DNA from: Acanthaster planci
Lineage: Eukaryota > Echinodermata > Asteroidea > Valvatida > Acanthasteridae
Direction: 5' to 3'
DNA length: 64,000 bases
Assembly: GCF_001949145.1 (NCBI RefSeq)
Contig: NW_019091386.1
Span: 1,768,933 to 1,832,932 of the forward strand
Part shown: positions 1-11,816 of the stretch, one piece after another
How the letters are laid out: each line of letters opens with the position of its first letter
How positions within the stretch are numbered: position 1 is the first letter of the stretch
The notes under the pieces: model-generated
The model's database searches: none
Told to the model about the DNA's origin: nothing
What the model saw: only the letters and a program-made list of their open reading frames with translations
Position numbers and translations under genes: made by a program

Positions 1-2849
1 CACTTTTTCCCCCTCATCACGAAAAACTGAGGGGGATGATCCAATAGCCCATCTCCCCTTCAGAAAGTAGAAAGAATATAACCCTCATCCCCCCTCCGAT
101 TTACGCCCCTGCCATAATGTGTGAAAAATTTGAATGAAATCTGGAAAATACTGAGGACAGTCATACGGGTAAATGTTGTACATGTCTTTTACCGTATGTG
201 AAAGCTAAGTGAGGGATTGCTCCATATATTACATGTAATGTGGATAGTGGTTTCTGGGAGGGGGGGTTCAAAAGAATTCTACATACCAGTAGGAACAAGT
301 CAGGGTACAGCATATCATTCAAAATGGAGTTTACAAGCTTATTGGATTTTCTTGTTGCCACGGGTAACCAGACTATTTCTCACACACAAATGCACACACT
401 GGTACATGTACTGGTACCTCACTGCAAAATCATTAAGCACTGCAAATAAGGCCAAACAAAAATTAGTTGTGTTTCCTATTACACTGAAAAATAAATTAGG
501 GTGGTTGGTTGGGTAAAGATTTTTTTACTCTAAATTTTTATAGCCCAAACAATTTGGGTCGGATGATGGTCTGTATTATTTTGTGGGGGGGGTGTATATT
601 TGTAACAGGTACTAAGTCAGTGTCAGATTAACACATGTACTGTACATATTATATATCAGCACTGTGATTGAGTAGTAAAGAAGCTGGTTGTTGAAATGCA
701 AACACACAAGAGCCGTTCATCTCATACAAAAAAAAATTTAAAACAATACAATGTATAGGACGATGTACACAAAATTAGGCTCGGGGACAAGGCATCATAA
801 GTTTATATAATTTACTGATTTGTTGAATGAAAAGATATAGGTTCCGCGTGATTTTCTAGGTTGGGTCAGGTAGCCGGAAACACAGCTATTTTTTGTTTGG
901 CCTAATAATACATAAGAGTAAGCACCCAGCCACAGAAAAGTGCACATGTGCTTGCAACTGTTGAAGGAAAGTTTAGAGTTGGGGGACGATTATCCTAGGA
1001 GAAAACTTCATACTCCATTTGTTCCGAGTAATTATTTCACGTGCCTCAGAATTATCCAAAACAAATATGTACATGTACATGTACATGTAGGCATTAGAGA
1101 AAAACACGTCAGGTGAGTCTTTATATCAATATTTCAAGAGCATGAATATTCTTGGTTGTACTGCTGAACGGTTTTACAGTTTACAGACAACCACTTAGAT
1201 GTACTCGTACTGTCATTTTCTGTGAATTTTTTTTTTTTTCTATCTACTACGTACACGTACCGGTACATTGTTTAACAGTCAAAAGTGCCGCACATGTACT
1301 GCACTGAGGTACTTCAACAGTACATGTACTTTGTAACTTATTGGAGACGGTTTTTTCCTTTGTGGATGTCTCATACGAAATGAAACACTAGCACCAACAA
1401 AACAAGCAACAAAATCCAACTTGGTACTGGTATTTTGTAACCTGTCAAAAATAAAAGCAAGTTGTAACTGACTACTGAACATATGTATCACAGACAGAAA
1501 TAGTAATAATAATAAAAAACACTTAAGTGCCATACACTATTCCAAGGCGCTGAAAGTTACTGTGGAATCAGTTTGATGACAAGTACTACACATGTACATC
1601 AGTCTGCTGCCCTCTAGTGAGAATTTCTTGTTGAACCACTTGCTACCGGTATGTGGCCATAGCAACTGACTTGTAACATGTACATGTACAACATGGAGAT
1701 CTGTCAAACCAGCTTACCCCTGTACATGTATGTAGGCTCCTATACATGCATTTCATAGAAGAGCCCAAATTCTTCAATTGTGAACCTTCAAATAAACCTG
1801 AATTCTTGCATGAACGAAGTCTGAATGTATCTCCTATTAAACATGTTAAAGTAATAGCCTCCAACCTAAATCCAATACAAGGGTGGTTTTTCAAACCTTG
1901 GCTTCAAATCCATCTATGGTGTACGTGTACATGTACAAGTTGTAACATATCCGCTAACCCCAACAACAGATGGATATGTTACACAAGTATGCTCGATTTT
2001 ATATTCCTTGCTTTGCAGACACATACATGTACATGTATAGTGGTTTAGTGTACCGAAGTGAATACATGTATACATACATGTATCATGAGCAGAATTATGC
2101 GTAAAAGGCATTAGGGTGGGAACAAGCATATGAACCAGCACACGCGCATAATTCATTGGTTTGCACTGCACTTCCTGGTCCGAATGATGTTGTACATGTA
2201 CATGTACTTTGGCTTGATCAATAAAGAAAGTCCCGTTTTGCCAGCTGAATCCAATTCTTGATAGGCCATCAACCAAAAGTTGGGAGTATTTTCATTTTAA
2301 TACAGATCCAACAAATTCCATGCAAGGCCAAAGAGATGTACTGTAGACCAGATTTGGAAAAACCTCTTTAGTTCTGCCACACCATGAGAAAACTGTCCTT
2401 ACAAGTCCTTTCATAAATCCTTTCAAATAAAGCGGTAAGACCAGTCACTGGTCAGAGGGCGAATAGCAGCAAAGAACAAGCATTTGTCACAGTTCCTTTG
2501 AATGGCTTGTGACTTGATTTCCAAATCCGGTTTGTGACATTGACTTGCAGGGAATTGTAGTGGATTCGAACAGGACACTGCGGTGAAGTTCCCGGTGCAA
2601 ATGAATCCATAGATTATTTAAGGGCTGTGATGATTATTCAATTAAAAACTGATTGACAAATATTCACATATTCTTATTATTGCACATGTATTCCCATGTT
2701 TGTCCTTGTTTTTGTGGGAATTTGGTACAGCCGAATACCTGAATAATAGACTGACTGGAAGGTTGAATGTTACAAACATATTTCATTACTCGAATTGACT
2801 CAGCCTGAGCTTAATTGTAGAGAAATGCCATCTTATATTTGGATCTTAC
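1..2849 (-). other. Intron following exon 8; no exon found
   Basis: No convincing exon of the minus-strand gene is visible. The sequence is AT-rich with many copies of the palindromic hexamer ACATGT or TGTACA, alone or in short arrays. Open frames on either strand (for example 1279-1533 and 1914-2276) run through these repeats and lack splice logic or domain character. Confidence 0.6.
1068..1089. repeat. (ACATGT)n microsatellite
   Basis: Three and a half uninterrupted copies of the self-complementary unit TGTACA. Shorter arrays of the same unit occur at about 1679-1690, 1925-1938, 2029-2039, 2191-2207, 3792-3804 and 16754-16763. The unit is concentrated in the first 6 kb of the window. Confidence 0.85.
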
Positions 2850-3374
2850 CTTCTGATAGAGTTGGTCTAGCTCCTCCCCATACATGAGAGTGGCTTTCTT
2901 GGCGATAGCAGAGGGCAGGCCGCCCACGCTCTGAAGCCCGCTGACTGACGAGCAGCTGGAGCCCTGTGAGTTGAGCGAGGCATTCCGCTTGAACCGGCTG
3001 AGCGGGCCGCTCACACCAGTTGCCGACCGGCCACCAGGCCGGGAGAAGCTGGAGCCCACTGAGGCGGTGTCCTCGGGCTCTGGGGAGGCGCCCGCACCTG
3101 TGGTAGTGGCAGCCAACCGTAGGCTCTCGGTGGAGGAGATACTGGGGTTGTGCTGGGGAAACTCCTGGTGCTGCTGCGTCTTCATGGGTCGGGGGAGAGG
3201 ATCTGAGGAGCAAGACGAGGAAAGCAACCCCTGGATCTTCTTGACAAGGGGCTGGAAATGCTTGCTGAGGGGTGGAAGGCGTCTCATCAGCAGAGAGGCC
3301 TCCCGCCGCAGGAAAGGATTGCATTGGAAGTCCTCGGGAATGGTGTCCAACCATCTTGTCAGCATCAACAGGAC
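2850..3374 (-). CDS. Exon 8: C-terminal part of REM-like domain and Ser-rich linker; last exon seen
   Basis: This 525-nt exon is phase 0 at both ends and encodes residues 1213-1387. The acceptor is CAACATTACAG|GTC and the donor is CAGAAG|GTAAGA. VLLMLTRWLDTIPEDFQCNP carries the W-(x)4-P-x-D-F signature (Trp1220, Pro1225, Asp1227, Phe1228) seen near the end of RasGEF N-terminal modules, followed by a conserved-looking helix to about 1263. Residues 1264-1365 are Ser/Thr/Gly/Pro-rich and probably disordered. The exon ends with AIAKKATLMYGEELDQLYQK, a short helix entering the next domain. The coding sequence continues past the donor into exons left of this window. A competing open frame on the same strand has no domain character and is a shadow. 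Confidence 0.9.
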
Positions 3375-4300
3375 CTGTAATGTTGGTGGCCAAATGAAGA
3401 AATGTGAAATTTTGATCCACAAAAACCTTTTTCCTTTTATCCTGACAGTCCTTGATCCTTCAACAGATAAAAGACAGGGGACTGTTAGGATTAAGGAAAC
3501 TGGACCTGTGCTCCCCTACATCTTCCAAAATCCTTAAAGGAATGAGGCTCCACCCTAGGCACAGCTACTTCACATGGACCTTATTGCCCCAATTAGATCA
3601 AGGTGCTGGCCTCTTGTAAATTTGCTAAAATTGTTAACAAAATGCATATGTGTTAGTAAATTATGACTTTAGTATTTCATGTTAATGATTGATTCTAAGA
3701 GCCCGATGCAACGGATACCAGGGAGGAACTGCAGGTGACACTGCATGGCATCTGCAAAACAACAGACGGAGGGAAGGAGACTTTTTGTCGATGTACATGT
3801 ACATTGGGTGAATATCCCATTTTTCATAAACTCTAAATCTTTTCCACATGGGTAATTCCAGAAATTAACGGTCCATTTTTTGTGTGTCCCTGTCACATCT
3901 GACAAATGGATTTGAAAGCTCAAAACACATTTTCTTATTTCCAAGAGTGATGAATTAATGCAAATTACCCGCCAAACAAATACTAATAGTTTGAATTCAA
4001 TTTCGGTGATATTTCCATGTCAAATAACAAAGGTCAGATGTAACAGGGACACAAAAATGGCACACTTTTGGACCGCTAATTTCTGGAATCACCCACATAC
4101 CGGTACCAGTCACAAAACAGTAAAAAAGGGGGAATTCACTATGAATGCACCAAATTTATTGTGAATGACCTTGGAGGGCTTGGTATCTACCAAGCAATAT
4201 CCCAGGAAGGCATTAGAGGTATTCATGCTGCATCAGGGCAAATCTAAGGAACACGAACACTGAAATGTTTGCAGTATGTGGGTTCACCAATCTCCCTTGC
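3375..4300 (-). other. Intron 7, probable GC-AG type
   Basis: The intron runs from the GC donor (GCAAGG) after exon 7 to the acceptor CATTACAG before exon 8. It is AT-rich, with one ACATGTAC repeat near 3792. I see no further exon in it. The sequence 4241-4300 stays open past the GC donor for about 19 codons before a TAG. Confidence 0.6.
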
Positions 4301-4441
4301 CTTGGTCTGCAGGATCTCATCGCCCGCTTCACCCTGCGTCCCGTTCAGCGTGCCGCGCAGCGTGGTAAGCAGCACCTGCTCCAGCAGTCGCAGCAGGACG
4401 ACAGGGTGAACGGTCATGGGCAGCGTCTCCAGGAGAGTATC
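4301..4441 (-). CDS. Exon 7: central helices of REM-like domain
   Basis: This 141-nt exon is phase 0 at both ends and encodes residues 1166-1212. The acceptor is GTTCTGCTGCTTTCAG|GAT. DTLLETLPMTVHPVVLLRLL follows the pattern of the REM segment usually written FLLTYRxFxxPxxLL. The donor appears to be non-canonical: ACCAAG|GCAAGG, a GC donor with otherwise good consensus. It is the candidate that joins exon 8 in frame; the nearest GT donor (ATTG|GTGAAC, at 4286-4287) leaves phase 1 and would break the frame. A second strong acceptor 93 nt upstream (TTCTTGTTTCAG at 4535-4537) is also in frame and would add 31 residues. Confidence 0.82.
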
Positions 4442-4689
4442 CTGAAAGCAGCAGAACTGGCAGCGGCCTAGCGGTTGACATCTTGGATTCTTCAGGAGGC
4501 GCTGGTGCCGAGTGCTCACTTGTGGCTCTGGATTCTGAAACAAGAATGAAGTGTAAATAAAACAAATGCCCTGCCAAGCCCATGCCTCAACTCACATCTT
4601 TGATTTTTGGAACACAAACAAGATTGCCTTATTTCAAGATGTACCTGTACGTGTACTTTGTCTCCAATGCAAAGTACATGTTGAAATGG

Positions 4690-5505
4690 TTTCGTGGTAC
4701 CCACTGCTACATCTGACTCTAGCCTTTTGTCAAAGCCTTCATGGCTGTGCGTGTGTAACTGCAAAGCGACTGGACAGGAGATCAGGTGAGTGGCGCAGCC
4801 AAAAGGCCTTTTCCAACTTTATTTTGAGGTTTTTGTAGTGAATTATTCATAAGCTTTCTTATATACATTATTCATAAATTTCATGTAAACAGTTGAAGCA
4901 TAGCGTCTCCGAAATAAACGGCATCAACTCCAAAGATTATGCAATGTTCCATCTGGTTTTTCATGAGGGCAATATAAACCGTGAGATGACAACTATGATG
5001 CTTGTTGGTTCAATGGTCAAAGCAAAACCCCAGTGCTTGAAATATGGAGCTCTTACCATATCACGTGGGCAGAGACAAAAACGTCATGCCCGCATACAGA
5101 TACTTCAATAGCCTAACGCTGCACAGTTTAAACTCGGCAAGTTGAAGTTTTCCAGCAGAAAAAAACTGTCCAAATACTGCTCAGGATACTGACCGGCACT
5201 CACATGGCCGCCGACACACTTGACACGCTCGCTATCTTTCGTAAACTTTCAATTTGCATAATAGGTGAATGTATGCTGACCCCCTCGCTTATGATTGGTT
5301 GGGATTTTTGCTACCCCAAAGGGGTAGCAAAAATCAAAAACATTAAGAAAAAGTAAGAAATTCCTGACAAGTTGGAAAAGGCCTTGTGGCTGCGCCACTC
5401 GTGCATGTGGTCTCTGGTCCAGCCCCTTTACAACTACACATGAACACAGCTGCGAAGGCTTTGACGAAAGGCTACCGGTACATCGCCATGGGTCAGAAAC
5501 TAGTG
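4690..5505. mobile_element. Inverted-repeat element with about 100-130 bp diverged arms
   Basis: The segment 4720-4819 read on the minus strand resembles 5369-5474 read on the plus strand. Both contain AAGTTGGAAAAGGCCTT, GGCTGCGCCACTC and TTTGACRAAAGGCTA in the same order; weaker similarity reaches 4690 and 5505. The arms enclose about 550 bp of AT-rich DNA with a perfect hairpin near its right end. No transposase frame is seen. It could be a non-autonomous DNA transposon, or two copies of one short repeat inserted in opposite orientations. Confidence 0.55.
5303..5335. repeat. Perfect 15-bp inverted repeat, 3-nt loop
   Basis: GATTTTTGCTACCCC, then AAA, then its exact reverse complement. It lies 33 bp inside the right arm of the surrounding inverted-repeat element. 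In RNA it would form a stable hairpin; the short loop argues against a miRNA. Confidence 0.85.
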
Positions 5506-8114
5506 ACTGCCACAAGATCAGACAGTCTGATGAAGCATCCTGGATTGGATGTAATACGGGAGTCCAGTTGATCCGATTTACATGTAACTGCTTTCCTAAT
5601 TAAACTCAAGGACTATTTCCCCTCAACGCATGTACTGTGCCTGACGGTGTGACAAGATATCTTGGGCAAAAATACTACACAAGGTGTGTCTGAAGATTGT
5701 TGCAGATGACCGTTTTATGTTTGCCCATTGCTATTACCATGATTACATGTACTATAGCAGTCGATGTGTGCACTTCCTTGAGACGCTACTGAGTCATTTC
5801 CATAGAAAAATCTCCCTGGAAAAAAAGATGCAAAAATCAGAGACAAAAACCCACATTTTTCTTCAATGATTTGATTTTAAAACAATAAAAAATAATAACT
5901 ATCCCTTCTTCTACCGAAAACACAACATCTATCCTACAATGACCTACATGTACAGAAGTCCCACAGCAGGACGATGGTTGTCAATTTCCATACTCCCAAT
6001 ATTGCTTCCAGAAATTATAAAGCTACAATTGTACCAAGAGCCTACATATAGGGACACAACTTGACAGTCTGTGCACGAATCCTATGCATGAGACCATGGA
6101 GGAAGGAGGGGATGAGACAGGCCTGAAACATTCTAGATGTAATCAATATTTTCTCTGCTAAATTTGACTTTACTTTAGCCTCGGACGTGCATTAGGTTAT
6201 GACTTGTAATTTGCCAATACATGACAATTGTTGCAGTTGAAATGTCGGCTACGTTACCGGAATGCAGTGCTTGCGCGGTACACTTTCAAATGAAAATTTG
6301 CAGTCCGTAAACTGGGCAGCGCAACACTTTCGAACCCCCTTAAACCATTATCAGTAAGCGTCTTCCTTATTACAAGCTCAAGTTAGCTTCCGACGATCTA
6401 ATGAAAAGAACTTACAGAAGAACTTGGGAAGTTACACTATGCCCACAAACTAGCTACATTGTAAATTCAGAGAAGGGGCCGACGAAGATCGAGGAAGTCT
6501 CGCACTTTACTTACAGCAGTCCATTGCGTACCCCAACGTGGTCGCTAACTGAAGCAACGCAGCACTCAGCTATGTAATAAATTTACTTAACGGGTTGGGG
6601 ACCCGACTAAGTCTAAATTCTCTTGCCGACAGACGTAGACACTGAGTTATTACAATGATCATGGAGGTAGAATTCCATGCAATGATAGAGCAGCGAATTT
6701 CTTGTGAGCCTGCATCAAATTTTCGAAAAAAAAACACGAAATTAAAACCGTAAATGCCTTCATACATGTTTTAAAGCCTGCAAAATCTCTCACCACCGCA
6801 CCCATTCCAAATCAGAGATGGGTGTGCGACCGCGGCGAAATACAAGGGTTGGCCTGTTTTTATTCTTTTTCGGGCTTCCAAATTTTCTCAAAAGGCATGC
6901 AAACACACCGTGCATCATTGTATGCACGACCCCTACATACGGCTGGCTTATTGAAGGGGAATCGAGATCCGCCGGTAGCCTACAACGAAGTAGGTCTGTC
7001 GTGTAAGCTAATTGCAGGATTTTGAGAGCCTTAGTCGCGAGCCCCTTTCTTAACCTGTAATACTGCAGGTCAGCATCTGTAATCAATCTTCGACAATTTC
7101 AGGGAGCTCATCTTCGAAATCGGAGCAGGCCCTACCTTGCAGAGTAAACTGTCTGATTCATGAATAATAATAACGGACCGAGTAATTTATTGCAATAGCA
7201 CCCATCTTCTCCAGCCAGTGGGGTTGCTGGCAATTTTCCCCGGGGCATGCTCCGAATCTCGTCGCTTTAACTCGCCCCCCATTCGAATATCTTACTCGGT
7301 AAAATATCGACAATATTGATAGATGATAATTAGGGTGATTACACGGGCTATTATTCCGATGGAATAATGCTTATGAAGACAGCCTGGCAATGTCCGTGCT
7401 CTAAAGGGAGATGATAGAAAATGCCCTGCGAAGGTCCCTGACCCTGCCGGCATTTTTGTCAATTACCACTTTAAATGCGGACACTGGTTGGGATTAGTAT
7501 AGTGATTCGAGAAGATCGAAGGACCAATTTGAAAAAAAAAATATCATAATAATTTCAAGCATTGCTACGTGAAAGACCAACTATTGAACACAAACTGGAG
7601 ACGGTTCCGACGGCCGTGGGTGTTCGTGGACGTCACTACCTTAGCTGTAAATCCTTTGGGCGAACTTTTCCTTAGGCCTATACACTGTGACATTAACCTC
7701 AAACGAAAAAAAAATAGCCCTCCAGTTTTCCTTTTTATCAGCAAGAACAATGGCAAGATTATGCTGTAACGTTTCAGTAGAAAAGTCCTGTCGATATTTT
7801 CCACTTTGATCTGTCTCACATCAATTTTTTCACTTCTGAATCTGAAGGCAGAGCACGGGAGGGGGGTTGATGTCGTCTGTACAGTAGTCTACATATGAGC
7901 TCAAATTGACAGTTGGAAGAGCTACCTGTATAGGCCCTAGGCCTGGCCATGATGACTTGACATTAAGTATATTAAAATCAATATTCAGGTATGATTTTTT
8001 TTTCATTTTCAGAAAGTGGATATCTGTCACTGCCATATTATAATTCATGACTCAAATGCAAGTTTGTTTGAGGGAAAAAATACTGAAAGAGATTTCCTCT
8101 GGCCGAACACTCAC

Positions 8115-8341
8115 TGCGTTGCACTGACAACCCCCGTCGGTGCCTCCCACGCCTTGATGATGACCGATCGCCGTGGCAACCAGAGTCTCGAGTGTCGCAT
8201 GAGACATCTTCAGCAGCAGGCTGGCCGGGCCTCGGCGGTCACCCCTGCTGCCGCCGCCACTGCCGCTGCCCGCGTCGCGATGAAGCGGACTGGACTGATT
8301 CCTGATCGTGGCGGGGACATCCGTGGTGGAGCAAATTTCGG
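8115..8341 (-). CDS. Exon 6: Gly/Ser-rich linker and start of REM-like domain
   Basis: This 227-nt exon has an excellent acceptor (long pyrimidine tract, then GATCGCAG|CC) and a perfect donor (GCA|GTGAGT). It enters in phase 1 and leaves in phase 0, exactly filling the phase gap between exons 5 and 7. It encodes residues 1091-1165, with codon 1090 split. A Gly/Ser/Arg linker (about 1111-1128) is followed by SLLLKMSHATLETLVATAI (1130-1148). That segment resembles the opening GTLExLV helix of a RasGEF N-terminal (REM) module. Open frames on both strands here are long because of GC richness; the choice of frame rests on the splice sites, the phase and the motif. Confidence 0.82.
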
Positions 8342-11330
8342 CTGCGATCGGTGGAAAGAGAAGAAAAGAGAAGAAATATTTCGTTATTGTCATAATAATA
8401 ACCGATACAGTGTTTCAGACAGCTGCGTACAGCCGACTGATCGCGAAAAGCAAATCTCGTGGTCAAGTTGCACTTTCTGAGCGCCCAGGTAAACGGAGTC
8501 CATTACGGTAATTTACATTTCTTTCCAAGTTTACTGACGCACAGTGGAAACCCGAGAAGGCTGATAAAATATAATACATCGAGATGGAAACACTGTGCAT
8601 ACTTTAAACATCAGACTGTTACTTCATATAACCATCATGATTTTTTTGTTCATTTGACTTAATTGTGTTTTCCGTAAGAGGCTGTTACGCTGGTACCCTA
8701 CTGCTGGCAAGTGCATCAAACTTGTAACATTCTTTTTGCTGATTATACCACATGTAGTTTCCATTCCGACCCGGACACGAATTTTGAGATCCCTTTGAAA
8801 GACATTTTCCCGTCACTAGTTACACCCTCCTCCCCCGATAAAAATAATAAAATACGAGTACTAATAGTCTGGATAATGGATTTGGCACTTTGTAGGCCCA
8901 CATCATAATTTTGACGTTCCCATTATAGAAGCCACGTGTCTTGCACCGTGAACAATGCATTGCGCCTAGCCCTTTTGGCTTTGCTGCCACCAAGAGTTTG
9001 ATTGGGACGCAGTTCGAGCGCTTCAAAGAAAGCATGCTTCATCCAACGCAACCCATTCCACAGAAGTATACACGTCCCTGCCGCATCGCTCGTGTCCCTG
9101 TCCTGACCTTATATGACGTCAGCATGCAACCACCAGTATTTTGTCTCATGGGCAGGGTCTTTCTATAGGCCACCGTCGTCAATCGTCACAAGCCACGATG
9201 AGGTGCCGCATTATTTTTGCCCTACCCCGTCCCCACATTAATATCGACGCGGGCATGATTCTATCAAGCACACAGGACAGTCAATAAATTACTGCCCAAA
9301 GTAAATGAATAGTTGCACACAGAGATAACAGCTCACGTTCGCTGGGCAGGAAAACAAGTAATGAAACTGCCACACCGCATTTTAGCAGTGATGAGTATGA
9401 ATGTGAAAACAGAGAATCGCGGCGTGTCGCTGCTCTCGGCGAAGGTAGACGGACGTGTGTTTTTGACCGGGTTAACGACGCTAGATTATTAGGAGATTCT
9501 TTTCAATCAAAAGTAGGTTGACAGGGAACTTTTGATTGACCTGGTTTTTCACTTGAAGAATACTTTCACAAAAACAACTCACATAAGGCAAAATCCCAAA
9601 TCAATTCAAGGCGAAGGGCATGTCAGATATCCGGATTTCTATCAATTTAGTCTCGGGCAAACTAATGTAGATCAAAGAAATAAAAGTTGACAGACAGTAC
9701 ATTTTATCGGCAGTAATTCCTGCATTTTAAGCGTTCTTTCTTTCACTGGTTCGGATGCTACCAGATCTGTAACGAAATAACACTGATCAATGAGCCCTAC
9801 CCACATACGCTTGTTTAAGCAATCGCGGCTGTGATTGGTCCAAAATCAAGGGTCGGGACTTCGTGGATTGGTGTGTTTTAGTTTTTCGCTTTCCTACTCA
9901 CCATCAGGCGCCAAATTATATCCTCCAAGACAAATGTGTTCTCATTGGAAAATATATACAAAGCCTAAAAGTTCGAGGGATCTCATTTCTTTTTAAGATT
10001 GAATAGTCTCCTCTCAAGCAAAGATGAACGGTACTCAGTCGATGCTTGGAAGGAACGCCACGATCCAATTACCACTTAAAGAGAATTCGGATTAATCTAT
10101 AGTTTCAAAGACTGGCTATCCCAATGAACCTTGTCTCCTTTTGTCACTTCACCTCACGTGCTGAATGACATTATCGTCATTTTTACAAGCAAATATTTTC
10201 TAAAATGCCAAGATCTGACATGCTTCTTTTGTGGCCGATTCTCAAGGTTATAGGTAATTTTTGCACGATTTAAAAATCCAGAACACTCCGAAAAGCACAA
10301 ATACAATACATTTGTCACAAATAAAATTATAGCATAAAGAAATGAAACGAGAACATCAACTATGACCGTAGGCACTAGGCCTACGCTTCTAAACCGACGT
10401 GTTTTGGAAAGTTCAGTTTGAGAAATAATTCTGCTGCCTGTGTCAACGGCCAAGAAAACGACATTAAACCACCTTTGTACCTGTGACAAACAAGCTGAGA
10501 TTGTTTTTAATTTGTGTAGAAAATAAACATTCGTGTTCCTAGCCTCACGAACTCGCGCGCACGACTGGCCATGGAACGCATCACTCACCAGCAGGGGCGC
10601 GTGATTTTGAAGGGTCAACAATGACATCGACTCATTTTGGCAAATCGTCTCGCTTACAGCGGCAGCGTTAACAGAAGTATCGTCAAAAGATGATGGAACA
10701 CAAATTAAGCAGGTTCATTAATAGTTCACAATACAGCCAAATGATGATGAAAGAGTTTATAATTTTTTAACCGTGTGTGTGATGAGAGGCACATAATTAA
10801 CGCAGATGAAATGTTTAAGGACAACAGTTCTTCATCTGCGTTAAAACATATAGGCCATAATCTCGGTAATGTCACTCGTCGCTATAGCTGTCACTGTCCT
10901 TGGCGTCTTTGTGACCCGCGTCACTGTCATCAGGTGCATGCGAGCAGTACCAGAAACCAGCAACACGTGAGAGACATCAATCACAGTATCAGAAGTAGCG
11001 ACAAAGTAGCGACAGCAACTTGCAACTGCAACAGCGAGACGTGCAGCAGTTGTGGAAGCGATAATATTGAGAGCAGTACCGCAGGGAAAAACAGCAGCAA
11101 CAGCGAAGGCAAGCTGCAGTGGCATAAGCAAACGGAGCCGCGCATGAGACCAGATTATTGAAAAAACACACAGCTAGCGGGTACTGTGCCTAGGACCTAC
11201 AAGGGGGGGGGTGGTGGCTACGAAAAATATGAGGGCCTACGAAAAATGTCACAGAGAACCACAAACACGTAAACCGGAACGGACACGTATACGCATGAAC
11301 AAGCATTGTGACATTGGTATTAGCGCCTTT

Positions 11331-11644
11331 ATAGACCTTTTCACTAATAAATTCATAATTATGCACGCATGCGCAAAAATTGCCGTGGCAGCAAGAAGTG
11401 TGAGCGGGCCATTGAAAAGGTACAGGGGTACACTAAAAATCCCACTTAGAATAGAAACTAGTAGCAAAAACGATTTAATGGGATTTTCTGAAGAAAAAAC
11501 TGAACAAAGCCAGAAAACCCGAGAGAAAATGGTCATCAAAGTTGCGCCCCTGTACCTTTTCAATGGCCCACTTGCAAATCTTGCCGCTAAGGTCATTTGT
11601 GAACATGCGTGCATGATTATGACTTTATTAGTGAAAATGTCTAT
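11331..11644. mobile_element. 314-bp fold-back (MITE-like) element
   Basis: Two 98-bp arms, 11331-11428 and 11547-11644, are imperfect reverse complements around a 118-bp centre. Matching blocks include ATAGAC..TTTTCACTAATAAA at the outer ends, TGCACGCATG, and GGGCCATTGAAAAGGTACAGGGG at the inner ends (given here by its halves GGGCCATTGAAAAGG and TACAGGGG). No protein is encoded. This is the structure of a non-autonomous fold-back DNA transposon. Confidence 0.8.
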
Positions 11645-11816
11645 CGAGTACAGAAGTATGACGTCATTTAGAACCAGGAAATACAGTACAGACGAATGGA
11701 GGATGCGCGGGCATTAGTTCACGCGCTGGTTCTCGCGAGTAGGGCCTTTTGGGCTCCTAGCTTGACCAAGAAAGGGCGAAATTTTAGTAACTGCAAATCG
11801 CTGGTCCATGCGCGAC

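Larger units (their letters stand above)
4442..8114 (-). other. Intron 6
   Basis: The intron lies between exon 6 and exon 7. It holds the inverted-repeat element at 4.69-5.51 kb. The stretch 4442-4534 would be exonic if the upstream in-frame acceptor were used. A GC-mixed block at 7.16-7.42 kb contains a short palindrome (ATTATTCC-GAT-GGAATAAT). I see no further coding exon. Confidence 0.6.

Noticed and set aside
2833-3420. Second minus-strand frame through exon 8
   Set aside because: It would fit a phase 1 junction, but it is Pro/Ala/His-rich without pattern and abandons the W-x4-P-x-D-F motif; the GC donor resolves the phase.
8016-8480. 154-codon plus-strand frame over exon 6
   Set aside because: It has no splice logic or domain on the plus strand, whereas the minus strand has a strong acceptor, a GTGAGT donor and a phase fit.
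10154-10627. 157-codon minus-strand frame in intron 5
   Set aside because: No matching splice sites are needed because exons 5 and 6 already join in phase. It has no domain, and its length is near chance expectation.
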